Shown in pieces: positions 52,291 to 60,867 of a stretch of 64,000 nt of DNA (positions within the stretch are counted from its first letter, which is position 1; every line of letters starts with the position of its first letter). The notes under the pieces are model-generated. The model was not told where the DNA came from. It saw only the letters and a list, made by a program, of their open reading frames with translations, and did no database searches. The stretch lies in the NCBI GenBank assembly GCA_040399685.1, contig JBBART010000018.1, forward strand, positions 1 through 64,000, written 5' to 3'. This DNA comes from CAIQQQ01 sp040399685. GTDB lineage: Bacteria; Pseudomonadota; Alphaproteobacteria; Acetobacterales; Acetobacteraceae. Both the position numbers and the translations under genes were made by a program.

Positions 52291-53783
52291 CGCACCGGCT
52301 CGGCCATGAGCAAGGACTCGACCACTTTCGCAGAGGTCAAAACACCCGGCACACCCGCCCCAGGATGCGTGCCGGACCCGACGAGATAGAGTCCCGGCAT
52401 CGGCCCGCGGTTGTGGAAGCGAAACCACGCGGATTGCAGCAATGTGGGCGCCACCGAAAATCCGGCGCCATGACGACTGAGATAGTCCTGCGCAAAATCC
52501 TGCGGCGTCATGATACGTTCGGTCACGATGTGGCCAGACAAACCCGGCAGCACGCTGTCCTCCAGCAATCGCACCACGAGGTCACGCAACCGGGGGGCAG
52601 CGATGCTCCAGTCGATCCCGGCACGCAGGTTGGGAACTGGCGCCAACACGTAGAAACCATCATGCCCTGGCGGTTGCAGGCTGGCGTCGGTCGCTGCTGG
52701 ACGATGCAGATACAGGCTTGGGTCGAGGGGGATCTCGCTGCCATCGAAGATCTCATCAAGCAACGCCCGCCAGCGCTCGCCCAGGATGATGGTATGGTGC
52801 GCGACGTCCGGCCATGAATGGTTTGTGCCGAAGCAGAGCACAAACAGGCCCATCGAATACTGCATCCGATCGACATTCTTACGGCTAGGAGCCGCCTTTT
52901 CTTGCAACACAGCATGCACCTGTGGCGCATCGGCGTTGGCAATGACGATGTCGGCCTCAAGCGTCGTTCCATCGGTCAGTTCCACCCCGGCCGCGCGTCC
53001 TCCGGCCATAATGATGCGCGTCACGGTATGCCCCAGATGAAGCCGAATGCCGTGGCGCAGCATCAGCTGTTCGAGGGCTGACACCAGCGCGCCGGTGCCG
53101 CCGCGTGGAAACCAAATCCCCCATCGCTGTTCAAGATATGGAATGAGCGCGTAAATCCCCGATGTCCGGAACGGATGCCCCCCAACCAGCAACGGCTGAA
53201 GACTGAAGACACGCTGCAACGACTCATCTTTGATGAATCCGCTGACCAACGCGGCAACAGACTTGAACCCACCCAACCGGATCAATGGCAGCAAAGCCCG
53301 CGCCATGGATGCCAAGGTGTGGAATGACTGCGCGCCGTAGCGCGTGAAACCCACATCGAAAAGTGCCTTGCATCGTGCCATGAACAGATCGTAGCCAGCC
53401 GCATCCCCGGGCGAAAAGGCCACGACCGCTTCACGCATTTCAGCGGCCGAGCTGCCATAGTTGAACACCCGCCCATCGGCGAATACGATCCGATACCACG
53501 GTTTGACCGGCAACATTTCGACGTGGTCAGACATCGTCTCCCCGAACAGGGTGAACAGCTCCTCGAACAGTTGCGGTGCGGTGATCACGGTCGGGCCTGC
53601 ATCGAACGTGAAGCCGTCCTGGCGAAACACGCGCGCGCGGCCGCCGATCGTGGGCTGGCGCTCCACCAGTGTGACCTGGTAGCCGAGGCTTCGCGCGCGC
53701 AATGCTGCTGCGATACCTCCAAATCCTGCACCAATAACCACAGCGCGCAGCGCATCCGGGGAGGCGACATGGTCACGCGGCAT
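52287..53783 (-). CDS. crtI: Phytoene desaturase
   Basis: The 498-residue FAD enzyme desaturates phytoene to lycopene. It starts MPRDHVASPDALRAVVIGAG with the Rossmann motif GAGFGGIAAALRARSLGY, VERQPTIGGRARVFRQDGFTFDAGPTVITAP, and RWGIWFPRGGTGALVSALEQL. The C-terminus has the bacterial CrtI signature NRGPMPGLYLVGSGTHPGAGVPGV. It overlaps crtE by 11 bases upstream and crtB by 4 downstream. The number of desaturation steps cannot be read from sequence, but the downstream CrtY implies lycopene as product. Confidence 0.93.
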   Translation of the reverse strand: MPRDHVASPDALRAVVIGAGFGGIAAALRARSLGYQVTLVERQPTIGGRARVFRQDGFTFDAGPTVITAPQLFEELFTLFGETMSDHVEMLPVKPWYRIVFADGRVFNYGSSAAEMREAVVAFSPGDAAGYDLFMARCKALFDVGFTRYGAQSFHTLASMARALLPLIRLGGFKSVAALVSGFIKDESLQRVFSLQPLLVGGHPFRTSGIYALIPYLEQRWGIWFPRGGTGALVSALEQLMLRHGIRLHLGHTVTRIIMAGGRAAGVELTDGTTLEADIVIANADAPQVHAVLQEKAAPSRKNVDRMQYSMGLFVLCFGTNHSWPDVAHHTIILGERWRALLDEIFDGSEIPLDPSLYLHRPAATDASLQPPGHDGFYVLAPVPNLRAGIDWSIAAPRLRDLVVRLLEDSVLPGLSGHIVTERIMTPQDFAQDYLSRHGAGFSVAPTLLQSAWFRFHNRGPMPGLYLVGSGTHPGAGVPGVLTSAKVVESLLMAEPVR

Positions 53784-54714
53784 GAGATTGCCCCTTGGCG
53801 ACACTGTCCAACGAGGCGTCGAGCGCATCGGCGGCAAGCGCCAGAACCCGATCGAATTTACTTTCCCCGAGAAGGCCTTTGGCTTCCGACAACCTTGCGC
53901 GTGCCCAAGCCATCAGATGCGTGGCATCTTGCTGCAATCCAGCGGCAAGCTCCGATGCTTCGTGCAAGGACAGGCCTTTACTTTGCGCCCGCACTAAAAC
54001 GGCGTGCAATTCGGCGGAACGCCATGGCTCATCACTCTCCAGCGCCCAGGCCAGTATGCCGTTGAGTGCGCCGCGCATGATGTCTGTTTCGAGGTCGCAA
54101 ATGTCATCCGCGGCCTGATAGGCCATACCCAAAAGGCGCGCCACGCGGCAGGCCGCGTTGACGTTCGTCGGCGGCAAGCCAGCGAGGACGACCGCCCCCT
54201 CCACCGGAAGCGCTACCATTGCGCCTGCCTTGGCAGATATCAGCGACTGATAGCGATCGCGGTTCATCATATGCCAAAGGTCCGGACTGAATTCCTCGCC
54301 CTGTCCAGCAACGATCTGTGTCACTCTGTCCGCAAACATCCGGACGAGTTCTGGCCCGTGCGGCAATGGAGCCAGCATGGCAAAGGCCCGCACCAGCAAT
54401 GTGTCGCCCACACAAATTGCCGCAGGACCGCCATATCTGGCGACAACGCTCGGCACGCCCCGGCGCAGCATCGCTTCGTCTTGCACATCGTCATGCACGA
54501 TCGAGGCCTGGTGAACCAGTTCGCAGGCTGCGGCCAGGCTGACCGCATCCGCGTCGGTGATATCGAGTGCACGTCCACAATCAAGCGACAACCGGGCCCG
54601 CCAGGCCCGGCCGCCGGTGGCCAGGTGGTAGGCCATTGCTTCTGCAACCAAACCCTCGCCACGGGTTGCGGTTTCCAGAGCCGCCGCAACCCGATCCTGT
54701 GTCAAAAATGGCAT
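53773..54714 (-). CDS. crtE: Geranylgeranyl diphosphate synthase
   Basis: The 313-residue trans-prenyltransferase makes the C20 precursor for carotenoids. The first aspartate-rich motif is VHQASIVHDDVQDEAMLRRG (about residues 70-90) and the second is AYQAADDICDLETD (about residues 205-218). GRAWRARLSL carries the early basic site. GQGEEFSPDLW is a further family position. The start at 54714 lies 8 bases after the rhodopsin stop, which supports cotranscription; the ORF continues open upstream only within the rhodopsin gene. Confidence 0.9.
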   Translation of the reverse strand: MPFLTQDRVAAALETATRGEGLVAEAMAYHLATGGRAWRARLSLDCGRALDITDADAVSLAAACELVHQASIVHDDVQDEAMLRRGVPSVVARYGGPAAICVGDTLLVRAFAMLAPLPHGPELVRMFADRVTQIVAGQGEEFSPDLWHMMNRDRYQSLISAKAGAMVALPVEGAVVLAGLPPTNVNAACRVARLLGMAYQAADDICDLETDIMRGALNGILAWALESDEPWRSAELHAVLVRAQSKGLSLHEASELAAGLQQDATHLMAWARARLSEAKGLLGESKFDRVLALAADALDASLDSVAKGQSHAA

Positions 54715-54722
54715 GACCGACC

Positions 54723-55508
54723 TTATCGCGCCGCAGTTGCCATCGCTGGGAGAGGCTTGGACATACCGGCATCGGCTTCCGACTTCCGCGCCGCGATCAT
54801 GTAGATAAAGACTCCGAACAACGCCTTGGCCACGATATCGGCCACTGTGTAACCAACCTGCACGGCAGTCGATGCGCCGCCGCCGCTGAAGCCGATCATT
54901 GGGAACACAAAGACCACGGGGTAGAAGCACCACGAAATAATCGTCAACCACCGCGCAGCGCTTACCAGGCCGCGAGCCGAGGCCGGCTGCGATGCGATCG
55001 ATTCACGAAGCCCCACGAACAGGTCATAGACGATGAGCAGGAAGGGAACCATCGCAAGGGCCCACCAAATCCATCGCGTGCTGCTGTCAGATGCGACTTC
55101 ACCGGGGTATCCGAGGACCACCATCAGTGCTGCGAGCACACCAAGCTTCGTCGCCTTGGCAACCGTCTCGCTGGCAGATAGACGCATGACAAGAATGAGT
55201 TCAACCAGCAGCAACGGCACGGTCAACAACCAATCGACATACCGATAGGCGTCGTTGAAGGCCACTCCGGTTGGCTTCACCACGCCACCAACCACGTCAT
55301 ACGCCGCTTCCCACGATGCAAAAATGCGAAAGTAATGATAGCATGCGATCATTGTCACAATGCCAGTGATGGTGATCGCAGACCGATAGGCAGGAGAAAC
55401 CTGGTTGCACCGGAGAAAAAAGAAGACGGTCGCGGCACCCATGACCGCTATTGTGAACGAGAAGGCATTGTAGACAAGCAAGTATTGCGAAAGCGTTATT
55501 GTATTCAT
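54723..55508 (-). CDS. Proteorhodopsin/xanthorhodopsin-type light-driven proton pump
   Basis: The 261-residue seven-helix retinal protein carries the outward H+-pump triad in helix C: RYVDWLLTVPLLLVELILV gives Asp92 (Schiff-base counter-ion), Thr96 and Glu103 (proton donor). Retinal-binding Lys228 is in TVADIVAKALFG, and His58 in YHYFR matches the counter-ion-linked histidine of proteorhodopsins. Leu100, eight residues after Asp92, corresponds to the tuning site at which Leu gives green absorption. RWIWWAL puts Trp149 where antenna-binding xanthorhodopsins have Gly, so a carotenoid antenna is unlikely (inference from motif alignment). GGGG precedes the start. It leads the crtEIBY-blh genes, which make its chromophore. 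Confidence 0.95.
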   Translation of the reverse strand: MNTITLSQYLLVYNAFSFTIAVMGAATVFFFLRCNQVSPAYRSAITITGIVTMIACYHYFRIFASWEAAYDVVGGVVKPTGVAFNDAYRYVDWLLTVPLLLVELILVMRLSASETVAKATKLGVLAALMVVLGYPGEVASDSSTRWIWWALAMVPFLLIVYDLFVGLRESIASQPASARGLVSAARWLTIISWCFYPVVFVFPMIGFSGGGASTAVQVGYTVADIVAKALFGVFIYMIAARKSEADAGMSKPLPAMATAAR

Positions 55509-55602
55509 TTCGGTTAACCCCAAAAAAGCTATTTTCTTTTGTTGTAGTGTTTCAAAGGCAATATCCGGCGGGATAATTACCTGGGTGGTATCAAATCCGC
55601 CA

Positions 55603-56016
55603 TCAGGCTGCCGGTATGAGCGCCTGCAATCTGATGACGTCGATGACATGAACGACGCCGTTGGTGCACAGGCTGTCGGCTGCGACGACTGCAGCACCAC
55701 TGACGGTGGAACGGTTGGTGCCAGCGATGTCCAATGCTTTATTTGCGAACAGCATCGGCTTTAACTGATGCCCCAACACCTGCCCAGCATCCACGTGCAA
55801 GGTCAGGATCTCTTCGGCCAAGTTCCCCGGTTTCAGCAGGATTTCCGTAATACGGGCAGGCAGTTTGTTGAATATGCCATCAGTCGCCCCAAAAACCATG
55901 AGCGGTTTAACGCTCTTGAGCGTTTCGACAGGACCTCTGGCCGCCGAGGCGATAATCAGCATGCTCAGCGCGCAGGTTGAAGCAGCATGACTAATGCAGT
56001 GACTCGTTTCGGTCAT
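55603..56016 (-). CDS. Short exported fasciclin (FAS1)-domain protein
   Basis: The 137-residue protein contains the C-terminal two thirds of a FAS1 domain: VFGATDGIFNKLPARITEILL, ILTLHVDAGQVLG and SLCTNGVVHVIDVIRL. The usual first part of the domain (DIVxTAxxxGxFxTLxxAL) is missing: a hydrophobic leader (STCALSMLIIASAARG) runs straight into VETLKSVKPLMVFGATD. It is thus a shortened, possibly decayed, secreted or membrane-anchored adhesion protein. The start at 56016 follows AGGAAG. It lies 94 bases upstream of the rhodopsin gene on the same strand, but any link with it is unclear. Confidence 0.7.
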   Translation of the reverse strand: MTETSHCISHAASTCALSMLIIASAARGPVETLKSVKPLMVFGATDGIFNKLPARITEILLKPGNLAEEILTLHVDAGQVLGHQLKPMLFANKALDIAGTNRSTVSGAAVVAADSLCTNGVVHVIDVIRLQALIPAA

Positions 56017-56455
56017 GGTTGCGCTTCCTACTCCTGAGAATATTGCAGATTTTCTAGGCAAGCGGATGTGATACGTTTCAATTCTTACGGTTGGAATATC
56101 AGGATTATACCAAAGAATTGATGCTTTCCGGCAATGAACGTCTCAGTTCATGTTAAACTTGGAAGATCACACAGGTCCGCGTCAATCCTTAGGTTTCACT
56201 CTGGTTGTATTTTTATTATTTTTTTGACCCCGGTATTCTTAGGGGAGTAGATGGGCGCACTTATTTTTTTGTGAAGAGATAAAATAAATTTTTTTAATGC
56301 GATCGGTTATCGGGTATCCAGCCGATGAGTTTTTACTCAGCGTATGATGTGGCGGCGCGCAACAGTGTTTGGTCAACCTGACCAGCGGATTGCGCCCGCA
56401 GTGACGTACCCCTGATCTTTCATCCAACGGCGATCAGTCTCTATGTGGGTTACGC
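56017..56455. other. AT-rich upstream region, no gene seen
   Basis: This stretch contains AT-rich blocks at about 56090-56300 and no convincing ORF. It probably holds the promoter of the minus-strand fasciclin/rhodopsin operon. I find no tRNA-like structure. Confidence 0.5.
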
Positions 56456-56459
56456 GCCT

Positions 56460-57225
56460 TCGGAGCGGTTTAGGCAATGTGTCGTTCAGTGGCCATCAAT
56501 CGTGCCGCATGGGCTGCAGGTGTTTGGGTGCCGAGCGATGACTGCGGCCGGTTGGCATTGTGTAGTCCTGGGCCCCAGTGGCCAGCTGTTGGCGGGCGTA
56601 ACCCAACCTGAAGAACAGCGTCTCGTTGAACAGTTCGTCGCGCATCCGGCCGTTGAAGCTCTTCACAAGGCCGTTCTGGGTCGGCTTGCCCTGCGCGATA
56701 TAATGCCCGGCTCGCCGCGCAGCGCGATGGGCCTGCTAAGTTCGCGCGCCACTCGCCGCCCGGAGATTGAGGTATCGGGGAATCGCCGCCAGGCACTCCC
56801 GGCCGACGTCGTCGACCACGTTGAACACGCGAAACGGTCGGCCACAGGCAAACGGGTCATGCACAAAATCCAACGACCAGCGCGCGTTGATCCTTGCTTC
56901 AACCAGGATCGGCGCCCGCGTGCCCACAGCCCGCCGCTCGCTCATTGCCGCGGGCCTTGCCATCTTTTTGTCAGGAGTTCGCCCAACGCCGCCTTCTCGA
57001 GCATCACGTTGGCTAGCGGGCGTCTGAGGCGTCTACTCTTATCCTCCAGCGCCCGCAGCCGTTCAGCGTCAGATACGCCCATCCCGCCAAACTTCGCCTT
57101 TCAGGCATAAATCATACCCTCGGAGGCACCGTGCTTCCGGCCCAGCTCACCCGCCTTCGCACCGGCTTCGTTCCCCCGAAGAATCCCGATGATCTGCTCC
57201 TCGGTAAATCTCGTTCGCTTCAGAT
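56460..57225 (-). pseudogene. IS3-family element remnant (orfA plus damaged orfB)
   Basis: Minus-strand translation in shifting frames gives KRTRFTEEQIIGILRGNEAG, AKAGELGRKHGASEGMIYA-stop-KAKFGGMGVSDAERLRALEDK (OrfA, from about 57223, its start ATG now CTG). It continues RRAVGTRAPILVEARINARWSLDFVHD, FNVVDDVGRECLAAIP and PDTSISGRRVARELSRPI, and ends with LGTQTPAAHAARL (OrfB core and tail). The N-terminal part of OrfB between LGELLTKKMA and RPAAMSERRAVG is absent, an internal deletion of roughly 90 codons, and there are several frameshifts. The element is dead. Confidence 0.75.
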
Positions 57226-57454
57226 GTCCATCCTCTCATGGGCCGGACTCAAGCAACGTCTGGAGGAAATTTTCAGGGACACGTCACCGGCATTGCACGT
57301 CAAAATGCTCTTCAAGGCAAAGGGAACGTATGTCTTTCCAGCCAGCGACACAGAGACGGATTGCGTGGCGAACATGTGATTGATAGGCGGTTTAGCGGTC
57401 GGAAAGTACGTCGCTGACGATGACCTGAGTATGTCGGAAAGTGTTCGCAAAGAC
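57226..57454. other. Intergenic, no gene identified
   Basis: Short ORFs only, none with a domain. This separates the IS3 remnant from the terminator of the acyl-CoA genes. Confidence 0.4.
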
Positions 57455-57489
57455 AAAAAGGCCGCCCACCGGGTTTTCAAGTGGGCGGC
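57455..57489 (-). terminator. Rho-independent terminator of the enoyl-CoA hydratase operon
   Basis: GCCGCCCAC (57461-57469) and GTGGGCGGC (57481-57489) form a perfect 9-base GC stem with an 11-base loop. On the minus strand the stem is followed by CTTTTTG (complement of 57454-57460). It lies 97 bases past the enoyl-CoA hydratase stop. Confidence 0.75.
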
Positions 57490-57586
57490 GATCTGTTGTT
57501 TTTGCAAAATTGGTGGAGCCAATCGATGCTTTTAAGCGGTGTTGTGGCTGTGCCGCTGCAGTGTCAGGTTCTAAATTTACGGATCG

Positions 57587-58381
57587 TTATTTCCCCTGCC
57601 AGACGGGGGTGCGCTTGTTGAGGAACGCTTCCATGCCCTCGCGGAAATCCTGGCTCATGTAGCACATCAGGATCAGGTCTTTTTCCATGCCCTCGGACGC
57701 GCGTTCCTTCAGGCGGCGCAGGGCCTCCTTGGTGGCCCGCAAGGTCAGGGGGGCGTGGCTTGCGACCAGCTTGGCCAGTGCCTCAACACGGGTGGCCATG
57801 GCGGCGTGGTCGGGCAAGATTTCGCTCACCATGCCAATGGATTTGGCTTCCTCGGCTTCCACGAGGCGGGCGGTAAAGATGATGTCCTTCACCCGCGCCG
57901 GGCCGATCAGGCTGACGAGGCGGCCGTAATTGGACATCGACAGGCAGTTGCCCAGTGTGCGCGCGATCGGGAAGCCGAAGCGGGCGTTGGCGGTGGCGAT
58001 GCGCAGGTCGCAGGAGAACGCGATGCCGGCGCCGCCGCCGGTGCAGGCGCCGCCGATGGCAGCGATGGTGGGCTTGGTGCAGGTTTCCAGCAGGCCCAGT
58101 ACGCGGTCGATCCGGGCTTCGTAATCCAGTGCGTCCTGCGGGGTGTTGAAGGCCCGGAACTGCGAGATGTCGGTGCCAGCGGCGAAGGCCTTCTCGCCGG
58201 CGCCGGTCAGCACCAGGGCCTTGATGGCCGGGTCGTCGTTGACCTCGGTGCACACCTGCGCCAGGCGTTCATACATGGCGAACGTCATGGCGTTGCGGGC
58301 CTGCGGGCGGTTGAAGGTGCCATAGGCGATGCCGTCGCGGACCTCGTAAAGGAATTCCGGCTGCGGTGTGGTGTCGGACAT
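57587..58381 (-). CDS. Enoyl-CoA hydratase/isomerase family protein
   Basis: The 264-residue crotonase-fold enzyme has NRPQARNAMTFAMYERL, the oxyanion-hole motifs AFAAGTDISQF (about residues 62-72) and GGACTGGGAGIAFSCDLRIA (about residues 107-126), and SIGMVSEILP. Relatives hydrate enoyl-CoA thioesters, but the usual second catalytic Glu region reads FPIARTLGNCLSM, so the reaction may be another of the crotonase superfamily. Its ATG shares one base with the stop of the upstream CoA-transferase (TGATG), so the two are translationally coupled and likely act in one acyl-CoA pathway. Confidence 0.85.
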   Translation of the reverse strand: MSDTTPQPEFLYEVRDGIAYGTFNRPQARNAMTFAMYERLAQVCTEVNDDPAIKALVLTGAGEKAFAAGTDISQFRAFNTPQDALDYEARIDRVLGLLETCTKPTIAAIGGACTGGGAGIAFSCDLRIATANARFGFPIARTLGNCLSMSNYGRLVSLIGPARVKDIIFTARLVEAEEAKSIGMVSEILPDHAAMATRVEALAKLVASHAPLTLRATKEALRRLKERASEGMEKDLILMCYMSQDFREGMEAFLNKRTPVWQGK

Positions 58382-59556
58382 CAGATCACTCCCTTTGCGC
58401 GCAAGGCGCTTATTTTGGCGGCGTCGTAGCCGAGTTCGGCCAGCACTTCGTTGGTGTGCTCGCCCAGTTCCGCAGTCGCGGTGTGGATCTCGGCCGGGGT
58501 GCGGCTGAGTTTGATCGGCTGGCCCACGATGGTGATGGGGCCGAGCGTGGGGTGTTCCACCGTGGCCGTCATGCCGAGATGCTGTACCTGCGGGTCGGCG
58601 AACACTTCGTCCATCTTGTAGATGGGCCCTGCCGGAACCTCGGCGGCGTTCAGGCGCTCCACCCAATAAGCGGAGGTGTTGGTCTGGGTGATCGCCTCGA
58701 TCTTGGCGTTCAGCGCGTGGCGGTTGGTCGAGCGGGCCTTGGCGGAGGCGAACAGCGGGTCGTCGATGACCGTTTCGATCCCGATGGCCTTGCACAGTCG
58801 CACGAAGATCGGCGTGCCGGCGGTGGCGATGTTGATGAAGCCGTCGGAGGTGGCGAACACACCGGTGGGGATGTTGGTGGGGTGATCGTTGCCGGCCTGA
58901 CCGGGCACATCGCCGTCCATCAGCCAGCGGGCGGCCTGGAAATCCATCATCGCGATCTGCGAGGACACAAGATTGGTCTGCACCCATTGGCCCTGGCCGG
59001 AAACCTCGCGCTCCAGCAGGGCGATCATGATGCCCTGCGCCGTCAAATGCCCGGTGGTGAGGTCCGCCAGTGGAATGCCGGCGCGCATCGGGCCTTTGCC
59101 GGGGGCGCCGGTGACGGACATCAGGCCGCCCATGCCCTGCGCGATCTGGTCAAAGCCCGGGCGCATCCGATATGGCCCGTCCTCGCCGAAGCCGGACATG
59201 CTGGCATAGATCAAACGCGGGTTGATTTCGGCCATCACCCCGTAGCCGATGCCCAGCCGGTCCTTCACGTCAGGGCGGAAATTCTCCACCAGAACATCGG
59301 CCCAGGCCGCCAGTTCCTTGAGGATAGCGACGCCCTCGGGCGATTTCAGATCCAGCGCGATGCAGCGTTTGTTGCGGTGCAGGTTCTGAAAATCCGAGCC
59401 GTGGCGCGGGCCGCCCAATCCGGCGTCTCCGGCGTTGGTGGCTTCCACCTTGATCACCTGCGCGCCATGGTCGGCGAATTGCCGTACGCAGGTGGGGCCA
59501 GCGCGCACGCGGGTGAGGTCGAGGATTTTGAAACGCGCCAGTGCGTGTGCGGCCAT
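58381..59556 (-). CDS. Class III CoA-transferase (CaiB/BaiF family)
   Basis: The 391-residue enzyme moves CoA between carboxylic acids. Landmarks are ARFKILDLTRVRAGPTCVRQ, ADHGAQVIKVE, VENFRPDVKDRLGIGY with PRLIYASMSGFGEDGPY, the GFDQIAQGMGGLMSVTG catalytic-Asp region, and NHP-type text as GNDHPTNIPTGVF. The start at 59556 is chosen; ATG at 59568 is close by and also possible. The long open frame further upstream is antisense to the serine hydrolase gene. It is the first gene of a two-gene operon with the enoyl-CoA hydratase. Confidence 0.9.
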   Translation of the reverse strand: MAAHALARFKILDLTRVRAGPTCVRQFADHGAQVIKVEATNAGDAGLGGPRHGSDFQNLHRNKRCIALDLKSPEGVAILKELAAWADVLVENFRPDVKDRLGIGYGVMAEINPRLIYASMSGFGEDGPYRMRPGFDQIAQGMGGLMSVTGAPGKGPMRAGIPLADLTTGHLTAQGIMIALLEREVSGQGQWVQTNLVSSQIAMMDFQAARWLMDGDVPGQAGNDHPTNIPTGVFATSDGFINIATAGTPIFVRLCKAIGIETVIDDPLFASAKARSTNRHALNAKIEAITQTNTSAYWVERLNAAEVPAGPIYKMDEVFADPQVQHLGMTATVEHPTLGPITIVGQPIKLSRTPAEIHTATAELGEHTNEVLAELGYDAAKISALRAKGVI

Positions 59557-59643
59557 TCGGGCTCTCATCTGTATGTGGACCGCATGACTATGGGCGGCGC
59601 CGGTGGGACGTGCAAATCTACAAACAACGCCCAGAGGAGATGC

Positions 59644-60867
59644 ATGATGAACCGAGTTCTGCCGGTTTCCCCCCACGAGGTTGGCCTGTCCGAATCCCGG
59701 CTTTCCCGTATCGACGGGTGGATGGACGGGCTTGTCGCCAGCGGCAAGCTGCCGGGGGTGAGCGTTGTGGTGTCTCGTCGGGGGCAGGTGGCGTATTCGC
59801 GCTGCGCCGGACTTGCCGATATCGCGCGTGGCACGCCGATGGCCACGGACACGATGGTGCGTATCTACTCCATGACCAAGCCGCTGACGTCGGTGGCCAT
59901 CATGATGCTGTATGAGGAAGGTCGCTTTCAGCTCGATGACCCGATCACGCGGTTCCTGCCGTATTTCGTCAACCAGCGCGTGCTGGTGGGCGGCAATCGC
60001 GCCAAGAGCGAGACGGTGCCGGCGGTGCGCGACATTACGTTCCGCGATTTGCTGACGCATACGTCGGGCCTCACCTACGCCTTCATGCAGGCGACGTTGG
60101 TGGATGCGCTGTATCGCGATGCCGGCGTTGATTTCCAGACGTCTGATGCAACGCTCGGCGAGATTGTCGAGCGCGCCGCCGCACAGCCGTTGTTGGCGCA
60201 GCCTGGAACGGCGTGGAATTACTCGATTTCCACGGACGTGCTGGGGCACCTGGTGGCGGTGATTTCCGGCCAGAGTTTCGACAGCTTCATGCGGGAACGA
60301 ATTCTGGAGCCGTTGGCCATGAATGACACGTCGTTCTCGGTGCCAGCCGAAAAATTGGGGCGCTTTGCAGCCAATTACATGCGCGGTCCGGATGGGTTGG
60401 TGCTGGCGGATGATCCGGCCACCAGCCGGTTTCGCACGACCGATAAGATCTGCTCGGGCGGCGGCGGTTTGGTTTCGACCTCGGGCGATTATCTGCGGTT
60501 CTGCCAGATGATGCTGAACAAGGGCGCGTTCGACGGCAAGCGACTGCTGGGGCGCAAGACAGTGGAACTGATGACCACCAACCATCTTGGTGGCGACATG
60601 GGGTCGATGGGGCAAAAGCGCTTCAGCGAATCGAACTATGAAGGCGTGGGCTTCGGACTTGGGTTCTCGGTGATGCTGGACCCGGCGCGGGCGCAGATTG
60701 TGGGAACGGCCGGGGAATACGCCTGGGGTGGGGCCGCGAGCACCGCGTTCTGGATCGATCCGGCCGAGGAGATGGCGGTGATTCTGCTCACGCAATTGAC
60801 CCCGTCATCAACATACCCAATCCGGCGCGAATTGCGGGTGCTGACCTATCAGGCATTGGTCGATTGA
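59644..60867 (+). CDS. Serine hydrolase of the beta-lactamase/EstB family
   Basis: The 407-residue protein has the SxxK motif in RIYSMTKPLTSVAIMMLYE (serine near residue 81). YSISTDVLGHLV (about residue 196) is at the YxN position, with Ser replacing Asn. DLLTHTSGLTYAFM, SGGGGLVSTSGDYLRFCQMML and GTAGEYAWGGAASTAFWIDP are typical of class C-like esterases. The last of these, a GWGGxxxT-type motif, is common in EstB-type enzymes that act on esters rather than beta-lactams. There is no signal peptide. ATG at 59644 follows AGGAG at good spacing. It is coupled to the following DUF4188 gene by a TTGA overlap. Confidence 0.87.
   Translation: MMNRVLPVSPHEVGLSESRLSRIDGWMDGLVASGKLPGVSVVVSRRGQVAYSRCAGLADIARGTPMATDTMVRIYSMTKPLTSVAIMMLYEEGRFQLDDPITRFLPYFVNQRVLVGGNRAKSETVPAVRDITFRDLLTHTSGLTYAFMQATLVDALYRDAGVDFQTSDATLGEIVERAAAQPLLAQPGTAWNYSISTDVLGHLVAVISGQSFDSFMRERILEPLAMNDTSFSVPAEKLGRFAANYMRGPDGLVLADDPATSRFRTTDKICSGGGGLVSTSGDYLRFCQMMLNKGAFDGKRLLGRKTVELMTTNHLGGDMGSMGQKRFSESNYEGVGFGLGFSVMLDPARAQIVGTAGEYAWGGAASTAFWIDPAEEMAVILLTQLTPSSTYPIRRELRVLTYQALVD

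Noticed and set aside
58381..60795. An 804-residue minus-strand frame upstream of the CoA-transferase
   Set aside because: The N-terminal half is antisense to the serine hydrolase gene; the real protein starts near 59556.
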